Source: Lates calcarifer | Lineage: Eukaryota > Chordata > Actinopteri > Centropomidae | Reading direction: 5' to 3' | NCBI RefSeq assembly: GCF_001640805.2 | Contig: NC_066849.1 | Location: 27,175,778 to 27,239,777, forward strand | DNA: 64,000 nucleotides | Shown here: positions 1 to 11,699 of the stretch, one piece after another | Position numbering within the stretch: the first letter of the stretch is position 1 | Layout: each line of letters begins with the position of its first letter | The notes under the pieces: generated by a model | The model's database searches: none | What the model saw: the letters and a program-made list of their open reading frames with translations, nothing else | Told to the model about the DNA's origin: nothing | Program-made: the position numbers and the translations under genes

Positions 1-1139
1 CCGAGCAGTTTCTCAAAAAGGAGAGTCTTAAAGTAAATTTACGGAGGTGTTGTTCTCTGGCTCTGTTGGCTGTCAGGACGACCAGGAACCTCTGAGGTCT
101 CTGGGTGTTTTCTCGATTTTTAGATAATTGAATTCCCGTTTTATAAGTACGTGCAAATAACATAACATCCAAGTGTTTCATATCAAAATGTTCAGAACAT
201 TCTCAGCTTTGTCTTGAGGCTCCTGTTTGTAATGTGCAAACACACCATTTCACCCAAATGCTGAAAATGTCCAGTTTTTGATTTTTTCTGTGAAAACAGA
301 CCTTTTCGTGTTTTGGTGCTTGAAATCCGTTTGTCTTCGCATCACAAAGGAAGTGGAATATCGGACTGTATTCATAGATCAGTGTGTAAAACAAGTTTAA
401 AATGAAATGTAATATGGTTGTGTGTTACTCTGACTGAGTAATGACTTCATATGAAACTTCATGGGATGTGTGAAAATGAAAAATCAGATCAAATCCAATC
501 CTTCGATCACTGCTTTTCACAACCTCTTCATGGTCTCATGAGACCACAGACAGTTTACAGATTCCAGCGTTGTTAAAACATGTTTCTAGGCCGTGTTGTT
601 GCAGATTTCTGAATAAAAACGTATGAAAATTATGTGCAGATGCACAGGTGAGTCGATAGAGGCTCGAGGGTTACTTGGTTAATCCATTCGTCTTCTCTGA
701 GTTTAATAGTTCATGTTGAAGATCTTCTCCTCACACAGTTTACAGGTGGAGGAGTTTACCTGCTGATTGTGGATCTGTAGTTCTGTCAGAGCTTCACACT
801 GAAAACTGGATCGCTGCCTTTTCCCGACTGAGAGTTATTATCCACCAGGACTGAGCCAAACTCATAAACTGTGTGCATGTATTTTACACAGGAACAAAAC
901 CTGTGAAGACACGTCGAGACAAAACTAAAACTTATTTTACTTTATTTTGATGCAGCTGCTCAGCCGTGGAGTCTCCTAGAAATTATATTTAGATATTAAA
1001 ATTGAACATATTCCCTCATTATGTTGTGGTGGAAATAATCGGTGGTCACTGCAGATTTTTCCACCAGTTTTTGTCTTTTTAAAAACGATTAATCAAAGAA
1101 AGTCGACAGATGAATCGATAATGATCTCTGTAATCTTTC
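1..1139. other. Upstream non-genic DNA
   Basis: No exon-like ORF, RNA gene or recognisable mobile element is visible. The sequence is moderately AT-rich and of ordinary complexity. It lies about 10.6 kb upstream of the nfia start codon and could be intergenic or an upstream nfia intron if distal promoters exist. Confidence 0.6.
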
Positions 1140-1490
1140 TCACCTTATTCTCCTCATATATTTCTTTATTCTCTCTTTCTCCTTCTGTCTTCCTGTCTTT
1201 CTTATTGTATCCTCCATCCTCATCACCCCCTGTTTTCCCGTTCTCCACCTCCTCCTTCCTCCTCTCAGCCCTCCTGGTTTTCACTTTATTCTTCCTCCAC
1301 CTCACTTCCTGTCTTCTCCTCCTCCTCCTGCTCCTTCTGTCACACCTCCCTTTATCTTTTCTTTCTCTCTTTTATCCCTGGTTTTCCAGCCTTATTCCTC
1401 CTCCAAACATCCCTCACTTTCCTGGGTCTTTTTCCTGGTTTTTCTCTCCCTCCTCATCCCTCTGTTTTCTCTCTCTCTCTCTCTGGTAGT
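1140..1490. repeat. Polypyrimidine tract
   Basis: About 350 bp made almost only of C and T on the + strand, ending in a (CT)n run. It creates the spurious Ser/Leu/Phe-rich frame at 1121-1489. Such strand-asymmetric tracts can adopt triplex DNA. No coding content is supported. Confidence 0.8.
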
Positions 1491-1587
1491 GCGAGCTCGG
1501 TGTAGACTTGGTTTCGGGCCCGGTGCTGTTGGCTGATCTCCAGCCTGGCAGCAGCTCAGTGGGAGCAGGTGGAGCCCCCATCCCCCA

Positions 1588-1627
1588 TATCACACAACAC
1601 ACACACAATACACACACACACACACAC
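1588..1627. repeat. (CA)n microsatellite, imperfect
   Basis: An interrupted CA dinucleotide array containing AATA interruptions. Confidence 0.85.
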
Positions 1628-1629
1628 TT

Positions 1630-3460
1630 TGTGGTCCCGCAGTATTTTTTAGCCCAAACCGCCGTCGACATCAGCCCGTCTCCATGGTGATGTCCGTGTT
1701 GAGGTTTTTGAATTTCTGCTCACGTCTGATTGGTCGCCCGGTTGTTAAGTGTCGGAGGATGTAACTCCCATAAAAACCTGAAACAGACTCGATTCGAAAT
1801 CATCTTCTTCTGCTTCAGACACAGACTTTAAAGGGTCATTTCACTCTGTTTCAACACATTTCATCCCGTCGCTCTGACGCCGTCGGGCCGTGTAGATAGT
1901 CTCGATCAGAATCATCAGAAAAATCTTGATGACAATATATGTCGTCCATGCTGCAGAGGTCGCCTCTCTTACGAACGAGGTCCTGGATTTGTCTCGGCTG
2001 GTCCTTCTGTTCGGCTCGACCCGGTTCTGTCTCATCTTCAGTCTCCATGCTGGTGTTCTTTCTGTCTGTAGCCATGAGGTGGCGTAAAAGAAAACATATC
2101 ACTGTAAACAGTGGATTTTAACCTTGACTTTTTTGACAGCTGATAAGTTCGTTAATATTCTGTCCATAAAGAGCAACATATGTTTTAAACAGCCTCCATT
2201 TAAACAAACAAAACATATGAACAAAGTTGAGGATGTCTGCTCAGACATGTCGGAGTCGAGCTAAATGTTAATATGCGAGTCGAGCTGAGTCGAGTCACGT
2301 GACCAAACCATCTTTGTTCTGCATCAACACACAAATTCTGATTTTTGCGACACCAAGATATGAAAATTAGAAATGACAGACGTTTTTATTTTGTCATCCG
2401 ATATTTATTGTAATATTGCAGAGCTCCAGTTCAGATTTAATGTGCTGAGATTTACTGATATCTCTGAAATACATCGCCGCCATGTTGCTGTTCACGCAGA
2501 ACCAAAACATAGTTGACGAAGATGCTAACGAATGCTGAATAAAGAAACAAAAAAAAAAAACAAGAAAATCAAAAGCAAAATACCATAAAAACTTTTCTCA
2601 TAACCCTGTTTGTGGTGCGAGCGTCTAAATCAAACAGTTGAAGAATTCTGAATCTCTTGAAGCTTTAGAACACCGCTCTTCTACGGGTTCTGGTTCAGGT
2701 TCTGGTTCAGGTTCTGGTGCAGGAGCAGGAGCTTATAGCATCTTTGTTCTCCTTTGCTAACAGTCTGAGCTAGCTGCAGCTACTGCTACCCAACCAATGT
2801 GTTGCCTCTTTGTTAGCTCGGAGACCTGAGCTCCTTGGTGCTGCTTGGTGCCATTCCAGAATGGTTTTCCATTTTGGTCGTGTGTGGTTGTGGCATTGTA
2901 ACACAACGACTTTTTAATCTCAACAATTTCACTTTTAAATCCAGAGTCGAAGCCTGTCTCTGTCTGCTTCCAGGGCCCATAATGCATTGCGTTGTTGGCG
3001 TCACGATCCTGTGCTGGTGCTGAACCAGTTCTGGAGGCCGTCTTGATCACTTCGCGTTCAGATCTTACTTGTAAACACAATACAAGAAGTTCCTGATGAA
3101 GACGTAAAGAGAGAAGCTCTAACTGTTGCAGTCGCTGGTAGAAATGTTAGCTTCTCGTCACCTGGAGCCTCAGGAAACCAGGTGTTTGTCGGTGTTCTGT
3201 GGTGACAGAGCTGTCCGAGCCAAACCAGACAGTTCCTACAAACACGACATCAGTTCCTGGAGAAAAAGAAAACGTATCACTCAGCTTGTAAACCTCGTGT
3301 TTTCAGCGTCCTGGCAAGACTTCATTCAAAAATTAGCGTTTTTACTTTTAGCTGACATGTTGACGTTTTTAATTCCAGTCTTATTTCTTTTCTTTTTTTT
3401 AATTGGTGTGAATTTAGGGCTCGACATACAGGGTTGAGGCGTTGCCGTGGTAACAGCTGA
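1630..3460. other. Upstream non-genic DNA with minor repeats
   Basis: No gene is visible. A short minisatellite of GGTTCTGGTTCA-type units lies near 2690-2730. The stretch 2940-3000 holds the word CCCATAATGCATTGCG, which recurs in related forms elsewhere in the window and suggests an old interspersed repeat. The frames listed here have no recognisable protein content. Confidence 0.5.
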
Positions 3461-3462
3461 CA

Positions 3463-3595
3463 GGTGTGTGTGTGTGTGTGTGGGGTGCTTCAAACTGTCG
3501 ATGAACCTGAAGGAGAGTTTTTAGAGCTGTGGTGTGAACTCAGCAGCAGCCAGGTGTGTGTGTGAAGAGCCCACACCTGGAGGGAGAGGAGGACC

Positions 3596-3637
<42 letters not shown>

Positions 3638-3726
3638 CCTCTCACTGTAACCCTGCACACACACACATTCTGCCAACCTGTTTGTTTATTCATAAAGCGA
3701 TGGCTGAGAGACTTCGACTCGACATC

Positions 3727-3780
<54 letters not shown>
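3463..3780. repeat. Paired (TG)n and (CA)n microsatellites
   Basis: Three arrays are present: a short (TG)n near 3463-3481, (TG)n at 3598-3635 and (CA)n at 3729-3780. The last two are inverse complements separated by about 93 bp, so a long hairpin can be drawn. They produce artefactual Cys-Val and Thr-His ORFs on both strands. Confidence 0.9.
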
Positions 3781-3784
<4 letters not shown>

Positions 3785-4540
3785 TACTCCTATATCTGTA
3801 AGGACTCTCACTGTTATAACCCATATCATAATTCCTAATCCTAACCTGAACATAATCCTAATTTTAACTCTTTGTAAACCAAATCTAAACCCTAAAAAAA
3901 ACCTCCTCTGAAAATGTTCCTGCTTTTTAAAAACATCTGAAACTGGTCCCCACAAATACACAAAGAGCTGCACAGGATAATTAATCTACTACTTAAACTC
4001 ACCTGTCACCTGTCGCCGGGCAGTTTTACTCCCAGGAAGCTCTTTGTGTTTCTCTTCTTGGAAAATTAATCGTAGTCTTACATACCTCATAAATAATGTT
4101 GCGTCAATGTGATTTGTGTTTCTTTACAGAAGCATTGCAGCATATTTTTATTCAATTTGATTTTTAATTTCTCTTCACCTGCTTAAAAATATAAAGAAAA
4201 AATAATTCATGTGAAGAATTAAATTATTAGAACAAATGTAGGCCATTTAAAACAGATGTTATTGAATGAATTAAAGAGTTTATTAAAGGTTTTTATTTCC
4301 TCTGCTCGTGAAAAAGATTCATGTGCATTTTCAGTTAAAGCAGAACTAAAAGAAAATGTTGAATTAGATTTAGTGCATTTTAACTACAATTAATTAACAG
4401 ATATTATTGAATTAAGAAACGGAAAAGAAATGATCTTCATGTTGTTCATGTGTAGTCTGACACCTTTAATTATTCATTTTCTTCTCTTGTTCATGTGCAG
4501 ATTAAATCAGCTCAGGACTTCATGTACACACTCTGTTGTA
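3785..4540. other. Upstream non-genic AT-rich DNA
   Basis: AT-rich sequence with no ORF, tandem array or clear regulatory cluster. Nothing specific is supported. Confidence 0.55.
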
Positions 4541-4554
4541 GTTTCAGTCGTTTG

Positions 4555-4569
4555 CCTCTAGATGGCGCC
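4555..4569 (+). promoter_or_regulatory. CTCF-like site
   Basis: CCTCTAGATGGCGCC fits the CTCF core consensus CCASYAGRKGGCRS at all but one of its 14 positions (T for A at position 3). The motif reads on the + strand. Occupancy cannot be judged from sequence. Confidence 0.45.
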
Positions 4570-4964
4570 TCAGGCTGCTTTTCTGACTCACTGCTGAGTC
4601 CAGCTCAGGTTCAGTTCATTTAACAGACACCTCAGTTTTAGAACAGTCAGTTCTGACTGGAGCTGTGGAGGATCTTATTGTTCTGGTTTCAGGGATGTGG
4701 ATCAGGCCTTGTCCTGGTTTTTAGAAACTCAAACACACCTGGAAACTGTGGCTGGCTGCTGCTCCCACAGCTGGAGGTATCAGTGTATTCATTTATTAGA
4801 AAAACTGCGTTGCTGTCAAATTTCAAAAAGAGACAAATTCAGACATAAATGATGGCAACAGTGAAAACATGAAGATTCAGATTTAAAAACCTGTAATGAT
4901 AGTAGATTAAACCACCTGGGAGTGAATAAATTAACTAGAATCCACAACAACATCACCCTGACCC

Positions 4965-5040
4965 TGTATTGGAGTATTTCTACATTTTGGTATTTTGACT
5001 TTTACTCATGCAAAGCATCCGAATACTTCCTCCACAGCTG
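4965..5040. mobile_element. Terminal fragment of a teleost DNA-transposon-like repeat
   Basis: The stretch ends GAATACTTCCTCCACAGCTG after a run about tACTTTTactcatg. I recognise this as the decayed right end of a very common fish repeat that ends TTCCACCACTG. A decayed left end of the same type (CAGAGGTGGAAGTAAC) lies at 44544. The identification is from memory of fish repeats, not from a search. Confidence 0.4.
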
Positions 5041-5389
5041 TTCGTCTGCTCTCTGAGCTCCCAACAACAGATGTGGAGAGGAAAGTGATTAAAATCTGAA
5101 TTAAAAACTATCAGATTCAACCTGGTTCTCTGTCACTTCACCTGCACACCAACTCCAAACCATGACATTTATTTAAACTGATGTTTTGATCCCAGTTGGA
5201 TCTTTTCTCTGAACTGAACTTCGACACGACTTAAATCCGACGTGAAGCACCTTTACCTGCAGCGTCAGCTCAGACTTTGAGTCTGATCTGTGGGTTGGAG
5301 TCATGAATAAACAGAAATAGATCCTTCTCTGTGTGAATCAGCTCCTCTGTTAAAGTTGAGTAATCCATGATTACACATTAAGATTATTG

Positions 5390-5600
5390 ATCGTATTGAA
5401 AACCCAATTTAATTGCTGTAATCTAATTACCTTCTCTTTGTCTTGACCTTCATCGTCGAGACGTTGTTTAGCCAACTAATAACGTGCAGCCGGAGCTCGG
5501 ATGTGTTTGAGCGAAAGTAAATCTGCGGATTGTCTTGTTAAATCACGCCGGCCGTCCCTTCTATTAACATAAAAGCTTCTGTTCATTAACCTCAGACGAC
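5390..5600. promoter_or_regulatory. Candidate conserved non-coding element (upstream)
   Basis: A block of complex, non-repetitive sequence dense in homeodomain-type cores (AATTTAATTG, CTAATTACC, ATTAAC) in a region otherwise full of simple repeats. It has no coding frame. The texture is typical of conserved enhancers near developmental regulators, but conservation was not tested. Confidence 0.35.
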
Positions 5601-5604
5601 TCTG

Positions 5605-6545
5605 CGCCTGCAGCTGAGGACGACTGGAAACCTGCAGCAGCAGAAGAAGAAGAAGAAGAAGAGATCAGCTCAGGTCAACACGAGTGTGCAGGTTTATTTA
5701 GGCAGAGCCTCGAACAAACACAAGACAAACTTCAGATTAAAGATACAGTGGATCAGACTGACAGGATTTCATGTGGAGAAGCTTTTGCTGCAACATGGGT
5801 TCACATTTTTATTTAGACCTGATGATTTGGTCTGATAATGACCAGGATTTACAACAACCTGTGTCGTCGCTGCGTCCACTCTTGTTGTCAGTTTTCTAGT
5901 GGTAGAGGAGGATGACGTCCTCATTCAGATTGAAATGTTGTGTAGTGATTTAGTTTTGTTCCTGTAATGTTGGAGGACTGACATGAGGTGGAGGAGAGGC
6001 TGGGACGTCCTGAGACGATTCTGTGGTAAAACGGTGTAAAGGATATCTTTGTTGCTTTAGCTACAAAGACCCAGGAAGTCAGGAGAGGCAGGAGACAGGA
6101 TTTCACAACTCTGGAAAAGTTGTTTATGCACATTGTGAGCTAAACAGCAGAAATACAGTGTTCGAGTTACAAACCAATCCATCAGGAATGTGAGCGGATG
6201 TTTTTGACGGATAACGTCGGACTGTGTTACAGCTAAAGTCGAGACAAGACTGGTTTCTGCACAGGATCGACACCACTGCATTGCTCTGCAGTTGCACCTC
6301 CAAAACTCCAGGGGGCGGTGTGGTTTCTGTGCCACTGTGTCGAGTTTCTTCACATACTTCAAATGATGGACTGAAACTGAGAGAAACACTGTTGGATGTG
6401 AAACAAAAGTCAGTTTGGAAAAAGGTGGAGAAGGAGGAGGAAACGCGATGCTAACGAGCCGACCAATCACAGTTGATGTTGTCTGCGACGCCATGATGTT
6501 TAGTTGCGTACAGTTTGCTTCTATGCAAGTATAAACTGGCCTTAG
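5605..6545. other. Upstream non-genic DNA
   Basis: No gene is supported. There is a short (GAA)n stretch near 5642-5660, and a CTCF-like GC-rich word CTCCAGGGGGCGGTG at 6306-6320. The overlapping frames on both strands lack recognisable domains. Confidence 0.5.
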
Positions 6546-6548
6546 TGG

Positions 6549-6765
6549 TGCGTTCCAGTTCCAGTACTCGGAAGTGGGAATTTCTACTTGGAAGTTTTGG
6601 ACTGAGGTCAGATTTCCAACTCGGAAAGTCGGAGCAACTGAAAGAGCAACAACAACAAAATCTTTTCCTGTGAGCGTCCATGTTTTTTCTCAGCTGGAAC
6701 TCGATCAACTCACACCCACACTGGAGCCTACGTTTCCCACAATGCAACGGACAGAGTCCTATATT
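6549..6765. repeat. Interspersed repeat copy (shared with 35860-36225)
   Basis: Shares three ordered words with 35860-36225 in slightly diverged form: AACTCGGAAAGTCGGAGCAAC, CCTGTGAGCGTCCATG and TTTCCCACAATGCA. The word order differs between the two copies, so rearrangement or nested insertions are likely. No coding capacity is visible. Confidence 0.55.
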
Positions 6766-6899
6766 ACAGCCTGACTTTTCCAACTGTTCTTTCCTCCTGA
6801 TGAGTCAGTTGAAGTCCAGCAGGTTTAGTGGTTCAACCCCTGGCTTGCGTCCCGGACACTGGACCCCTGTTTACTCCCAGTGGCCAAAACACGTGAGAG

Positions 6900-7080
6900 C
6901 TTCACATGGAGGTAAATGTCGTTTTTTGATCGAATCACATGGTCTTCCTCTGCAGAGTTTGTAGAAAGTGCAGGATAATGAAGCTTTAAAATCTTCAGGA
7001 CAGAGATTAGAAAACTCCATCAGCTGAGGAAGACCATGTGATCCAGTTAAAGCTCCAGAACACTCACTAAATGCTTTGAT
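6900..7080. mobile_element. Hairpin-type MITE-like repeat, copy 1
   Basis: A perfect 17-bp inverted repeat sits at 6934-6950 (ATCACATGGTCTTCCTC) and 7026-7042, enclosing about 75 bp. A diverged relative with the same GAAGACCATGTGAT arm and downstream word GGTCCAGAACA lies at 23430-23565. This pattern suits a non-autonomous DNA element. Confidence 0.55.
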
Positions 7081-7099
7081 TTCATCAAGTTCAGATGCT

Positions 7100-7792
7100 T
7101 TTAGATCAGAGTCGGACTGCGCGCGGGCTCAGCCGTCACAGGTAACAGACTTCAGGTGTATCATCAGCTGGTCCTGCGCCTGAAGCCTCCGCCGGTGCTT
7201 CCGTCCCGTCCCGTCCCGTCCCGGTCCCCGTCCGCTGCAGAGCTCCATCTTCACCCCCCCAACCCCAAATATCTGCACCGACAGCACTTTACTTCCTCTC
7301 CCCTTCACACTCGCGCGCACGGCCATCACAGCGCAGCGCTCATCCCCAACTCCAGGCGGGGAACGAAGACGTAAATTAGCAGGAACCGCGGCAGCCCGGT
7401 GCACCGACTCCCCGCCTTCCTCCTCCGAGCGTCCCGGCCCGTCCGGTCCGGTCCGGTCCGGTGCGACCGGGAGGGAGCGCTCCGTCCGCCGGCTGCTGCA
7501 GGATGCGCGCAGCGCTGCAGGGCTGTCGCTGCTCCCCGCTGCACGGAGCAGGCTGATCCGCTGCTGCCGTGCTGTACCGGGTCACACCGAGCTGAACCGG
7601 GTTATGTGGATCCAGCGGGACAGGAAGAAGAAGAGGAGGAGGAGAGGGAGGGAGGAGGAGCTGTGGAGATAAACAAACAAACAAACAAACAAACAAACAA
7701 GAGGAGGCTGAACTGAACTGATGCAACTTCTGGAAAGTCTCTGAGCCGAGCCGAGCCGAACCACGCCGAACCACGCGAACCAGAAAACAAAC

Positions 7793-7832
<40 letters not shown>

Positions 7833-7990
7833 AGGGAGGGAGGGAGGGAGAAGCCGGTGAGCCGTGCCAGGTCTGGACCGCAGTCAAACATTTGGTTTTC
7901 TCTCTGGATCCTGGTCCGGACTCCGCTGCCGGAGGCTCCGACATGAAGCGTCCCGAGTAAAGTTTCCCACCTGCACTTTACACAGTCACT
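7100..7990. promoter_or_regulatory. CpG-rich block, possible upstream nfia promoter or 5' exon
   Basis: CpG-rich sequence, including CCGTC, CCGGT, AAAC and GGGA short tandem repeats (7200-7225, 7440-7460, 7670-7700, 7825-7850) and a (GA)n run near 7795-7827. It lies about 4 kb upstream of coding exon 1. NFI genes are known to use several first exons, so an alternative promoter is plausible. I could not define an in-frame alternative coding exon: the open frames are CpG or simple-repeat artefacts. Confidence 0.35.
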
Positions 7991-8159
7991 ATGGTACGCA
8001 AGTATGAGTCTCTGTAACTGATCATCAATTCATAATCGATAGCTCTGCTCTGCTTCTGTCACCGCTCAGGACGCGTTCAATGACGCTGCTGTTTATTAAC
8101 GGTTCATTCATTCATATTCATGTGTTCATTCATTGTAGTAGAATAGATAGTATATGTTT

Positions 8160-8400
8160 TAATGCTGTGATGGTGCGCGCTCTCGTGTGCGCGTACACCC
8201 CCCCTTTCTTCCTTAATTCCCCGTCCAATCAGACGCGGCTCTGATGTTCAAATGCCTTCCTTTGATCCAATCTGAGCGCAGTCAGGGATTGTAGCGCTGA
8301 CGTGGCAGCTCCTGATTGGCTCGCGCGGCAGCTGGAGGCGGGGCAGAGGCTGATGTTCCTCAGAGTGATGCTGTAGAAGTTTCCTCGGTGTCACGGTGTG
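8160..8400. promoter_or_regulatory. CCAAT/GC-box promoter-like cluster
   Basis: Three CCAAT boxes (8225-8229, 8267-8271, and an inverted one at 8315-8319), a GC box GGAGGCGGGGC (8334-8344) and a CRE-like TGACGTGG (8298-8305) lie within 120 bp. This combination suits an NF-Y/Sp1-driven, TATA-less promoter. Direction and transcription are unknown. It could serve an upstream nfia first exon or a divergent non-coding RNA. Confidence 0.4.
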
Positions 8401-9825
8401 TTTGAGGAGATTTAATGATCCTACAGAGGTTGAAGTGAATCTGCAGAGACCTGGCTGTGGATTCTAATCACTGACTTCTCTTTAAAGCCTCTGTAATCAT
8501 CCTACAGGGATTTATACAGAGTTTATTGTCCTTTATGGACTTTACCTCCTGTTAAATTCCCAGTGTTTCCCTATGAGCCTGATATAAACTTTATCATGTT
8601 ACACATCTGTTATTTCACAGTTTGTCTTACAGTAGGACTGCAGGGACTCTCTGTGCTCTCACCTCTTTTTAAAGCAGCTTAATTCACCTCTCCTGTTATT
8701 TTCCCTTTATTTGATGTTTATCTCATGAAACATGAATGTAATATTCCCAGAACGTCCAGTGAGGGTTTAAAGTGTGTGTGTGAGTGTGGTTTTAATCGCT
8801 GGTTTAATCTCCTGTAAGGCTGCTGTGACGTGTCTGTGGTGAGTTTGTGTGACTTCCTGTGTGAGAGTCTTACAGTGTATGTGTGGTGGTTGTTGTTGGC
8901 GTCATCTTTAATGGTCCTGTGGGGACGTGGAGAGTGTCTGTGGCTTTATAGAGGCTTTATTGAATCTGATGTTGGCTCCTATAGCGTCTCTGCAGACTCC
9001 TCTAACTCTGACGTCCCTGTAAAGGTGTTTATAGAGTGTGTGTGCTTTTCAGGTGTCTCTTTATGACGCCTCTGTGTGTTTACATTTCCTCACGTTTGGC
9101 TCCGGTGTTCACACTCGCACAGATCTGCTCCTGAAAGCTGAAAGAATTATTCAGATTTCAGGCTGAATGGAGTGAGATTGGATTTTGCTTCTTGCTGCAG
9201 GTTTTCCTGTGAACTCAGCAGCAGCAGATCATGATGATGATGATGATGATGAACTCTGTCTGGGTGTTGTGTCCTGTAGAAATCCAGGGGGCGCTGTTCA
9301 CTGGCTGCAGCAGGACCTCACCTGCAGAAAAAAACACAAACACACAGTTTGTCACAGAGAAGTTTTCCTCTCGAGCTCGTCTCAGGATGTTTGTGCCAAA
9401 AGTGACGGAGGTGAAAACTCCTGCAGACACTGAGTATCCTGAGTTTAAATACTGCAGTACTTCAAATACTCCTGCTCTTTACTCACAGCTTCAGGCTGGA
9501 AAGCAGCAGGTGAACTCTGTTACTGTTACACATCAATGTAAGAACCTGACGTTAGAATGAAGGAGGAGCCGCTGATGGAGCCGCTGTGTGTCAGGGTTAA
9601 TGTCATGTGATCAAATAATAAAGCAGCAGCAGATAGAAAGCAGATGTGTCAGAGTTCAGCAGCTTTATATAAGACTGTTACTGCAGCTGATTGGCAATTT
9701 CTCAATATGATCTCACATGTTCCTCATTGATTATGTAAGAGTCAGAGGCAGCGCCTTATGTAAAGTTACACTTATTAATGCGCAGGAAACTATAACGGTG
9801 ATGGAAGGTGGAGGCTGGAGGCACA
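8401..9825. other. Non-coding DNA between CpG blocks
   Basis: No exon is supported. A (GAT)n run lies at about 9230-9251. A CTCF-like partial match, AATCCAGGGGGCGC, starts at 9281. The stretch 9425-9500 has repeated AAATACT words resembling old fish repeats. Confidence 0.5.
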
Positions 9826-10016
9826 GGGGCTGATTAACGGGTCTCCCCGCGGTGACTGGATCCTGTCAGACCCTTATAGATCACATGGATCTGCTCCTCA
9901 CACTCTGTCAGATCCGGATCGACTCCACTCGTGCGTTTTAGCGCAGGAACCAGACGCGTTTCTCTCCGCTGCGTTCAAGTGTCTTTTGACGCTGGAGCAT
10001 AGAGGCTGTTTTCTTC

Positions 10017-10050
<34 letters not shown>

Positions 10051-10239
10051 GCGGGACAGGAAGGGAAAGTGGAGGAAACAGCTCGCCTGTGGAGTGAACG
10101 GGAGTGAGGCTGAGCGGAGCTGCAGAGCTGCGCGGACTGGACTCGGACTCGGACTTGATTTAGCGCAGGAGGAGACGGCGGAGAGTTCTTCCTTTACGAT
10201 CCAGAACTTGTGCAGAAACAGGCTGGAGTTTGATCTAAT

Positions 10240-10302
<63 letters not shown>

Positions 10303-10477
10303 CCTGTTGGATTATTCCCGCTTCTTCCTCTTTAATGTGAAAAACCAAATGTTGTTTCCTGGAGTTTTTCCTGCTTCGCCGGAGAATCAGAGCTGATCAA
10401 TACTGATCAATAAACAGTCTGATCAGTTTCATCTCTATATCCTCGTGAGCGGCGGGATCCCGGCGCACACACACACA

Positions 10478-10523
<46 letters not shown>

Positions 10524-10817
10524 CAGAGCAGCGGCATCACCGGATTCTACTTGTGAAACTGCGCGCGGAGGATCGATGCTTTTTTCCTCTTTCTGATCGA
10601 TAAGCAGAGTGTGTGATCAGTTTCGGCTCTGCAGGGTCAGTGCGCTCAGTCCGCGGCCACACACACTCACTCACACACACACACTCTCACACACGCGCAG
10701 AGAGACCGACGCAGTCCGGCGGCGGAGAGCGCGGAGGTCCCGGTGCTCGGAGCAGCAGACAGGCTGAGCAGAGGAGCGGAGAGGAGGTGGCGCTCGTCTC
10801 TGCGTCCGGGACAACAC

Positions 10818-10891
<74 letters not shown>

Positions 10892-11188
10892 TTACCGTGT
10901 CCTCCTGGTGGAGATAAATTAACGGAAAGCAGCTGTCGGTTGTTGTAGAGGCGAGGCGGCCGTCTGGCAGCTCAGGGATCCCGTTTTGCCTTGTTCCCCT
11001 CCTTCCTTCCTTCCTCGTCTGATCTCTTTTCCCCGGGACTCCTACACCGACACGGACTCTGCTGCTGCTGCACCACCTCCACCTCCACCTCCTCCACCAC
11101 CGCGCCCTCCGTCCCGAGCAACACGAGGAGCCGGAGCCGCCTCCTGCTCCTGCTCCGCCGGCCACAGCGCACCGCAGGACGGATAGAC

Positions 11189-11233
11189 ATGTTGCCGGGG
11201 TCCGCCGGTCGCCGCGGCTCTCCGGCGGTTTGA
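11189..11233 (+). other. Upstream ORF 1 in probable nfia leader
   Basis: A 14-codon frame (MLPGSAGRRGSPAV then TGA) about 500 bp upstream of the nfia ATG. It is relevant only if transcription starts upstream of it. No function is claimed for the peptide. Confidence 0.3.
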
Positions 11234-11396
11234 AATGCAGTTTCGGGACGTTTTGGAGGTTTGCACCGTCCGACACCACCACCGGCCGCTCTCGCCTCAC
11301 TCCCCGGCACCGACACAGCACCGGGCTTCCCTGTGATTTAGTTTGTTTTTTACTCCTTTTTGTTTTTCTGCCGGGACTTGGCTCTTGCTGCCGGAG

Positions 11397-11453
11397 ATGT
11401 TCTGCTTCGTGTCTGGGCTGAAAGTTGCGCGCTCCCCGGCGGAGGGCCTCTAA
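11397..11453 (+). other. Upstream ORF 2 in probable nfia leader
   Basis: An 18-codon frame (MFCFVSGLKVARSPAEGL then TAA) with a purine at -3 (GAGATGT). It terminates 275 bp before the nfia ATG, so it could allow reinitiation. It depends on the unmapped transcription start. Confidence 0.35.
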
Positions 11454-11469
11454 CAGGTCCGGACAGTAC

Positions 11470-11475
11470 ATGTAA
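11470..11475 (+). other. Minimal start-stop uORF (ATGTAA)
   Basis: A start codon directly followed by a stop, 17 bp after uORF 2. A second one, ATGTGA, is at 11511-11516. Such elements can hold initiating ribosomes and repress the main ORF. Whether they lie in the mature leader is inferred. Confidence 0.35.
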
Positions 11476-11665
11476 CCCGAGGCGGGGTCAAAGTTCAGCC
11501 CTGGTTGGAAATGTGAAAGCGAAGGGGGCAAAAGGAGGGCTCTACTTCCCCCTCTCTCTCCTCCTCTCTCTCTCTCTCCTTCTTTTTCTCTTCTTTCCTT
11601 TTTCACACGCACGCGCGCACACACACATACACAACAGGCTGGAGTTACAGTAACCACACACACAT

Positions 11666-11699
<34 letters not shown>

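Noticed and set aside
7326..7944. Overlapping frames in the CpG-rich block as an alternative nfia first coding exon
   Set aside because: Frames are GC or simple-repeat artefacts. The ATG at 7992 followed by a possible donor (CAAGTATGAG) would join exon 2 out of frame.
10671..11693. Long 340-residue antisense frame
   Set aside because: It lies opposite the GC-rich nfia promoter and reads through (CA)n and (CT)n arrays into Cys-Val and Arg-Glu runs. No domain or splice evidence.
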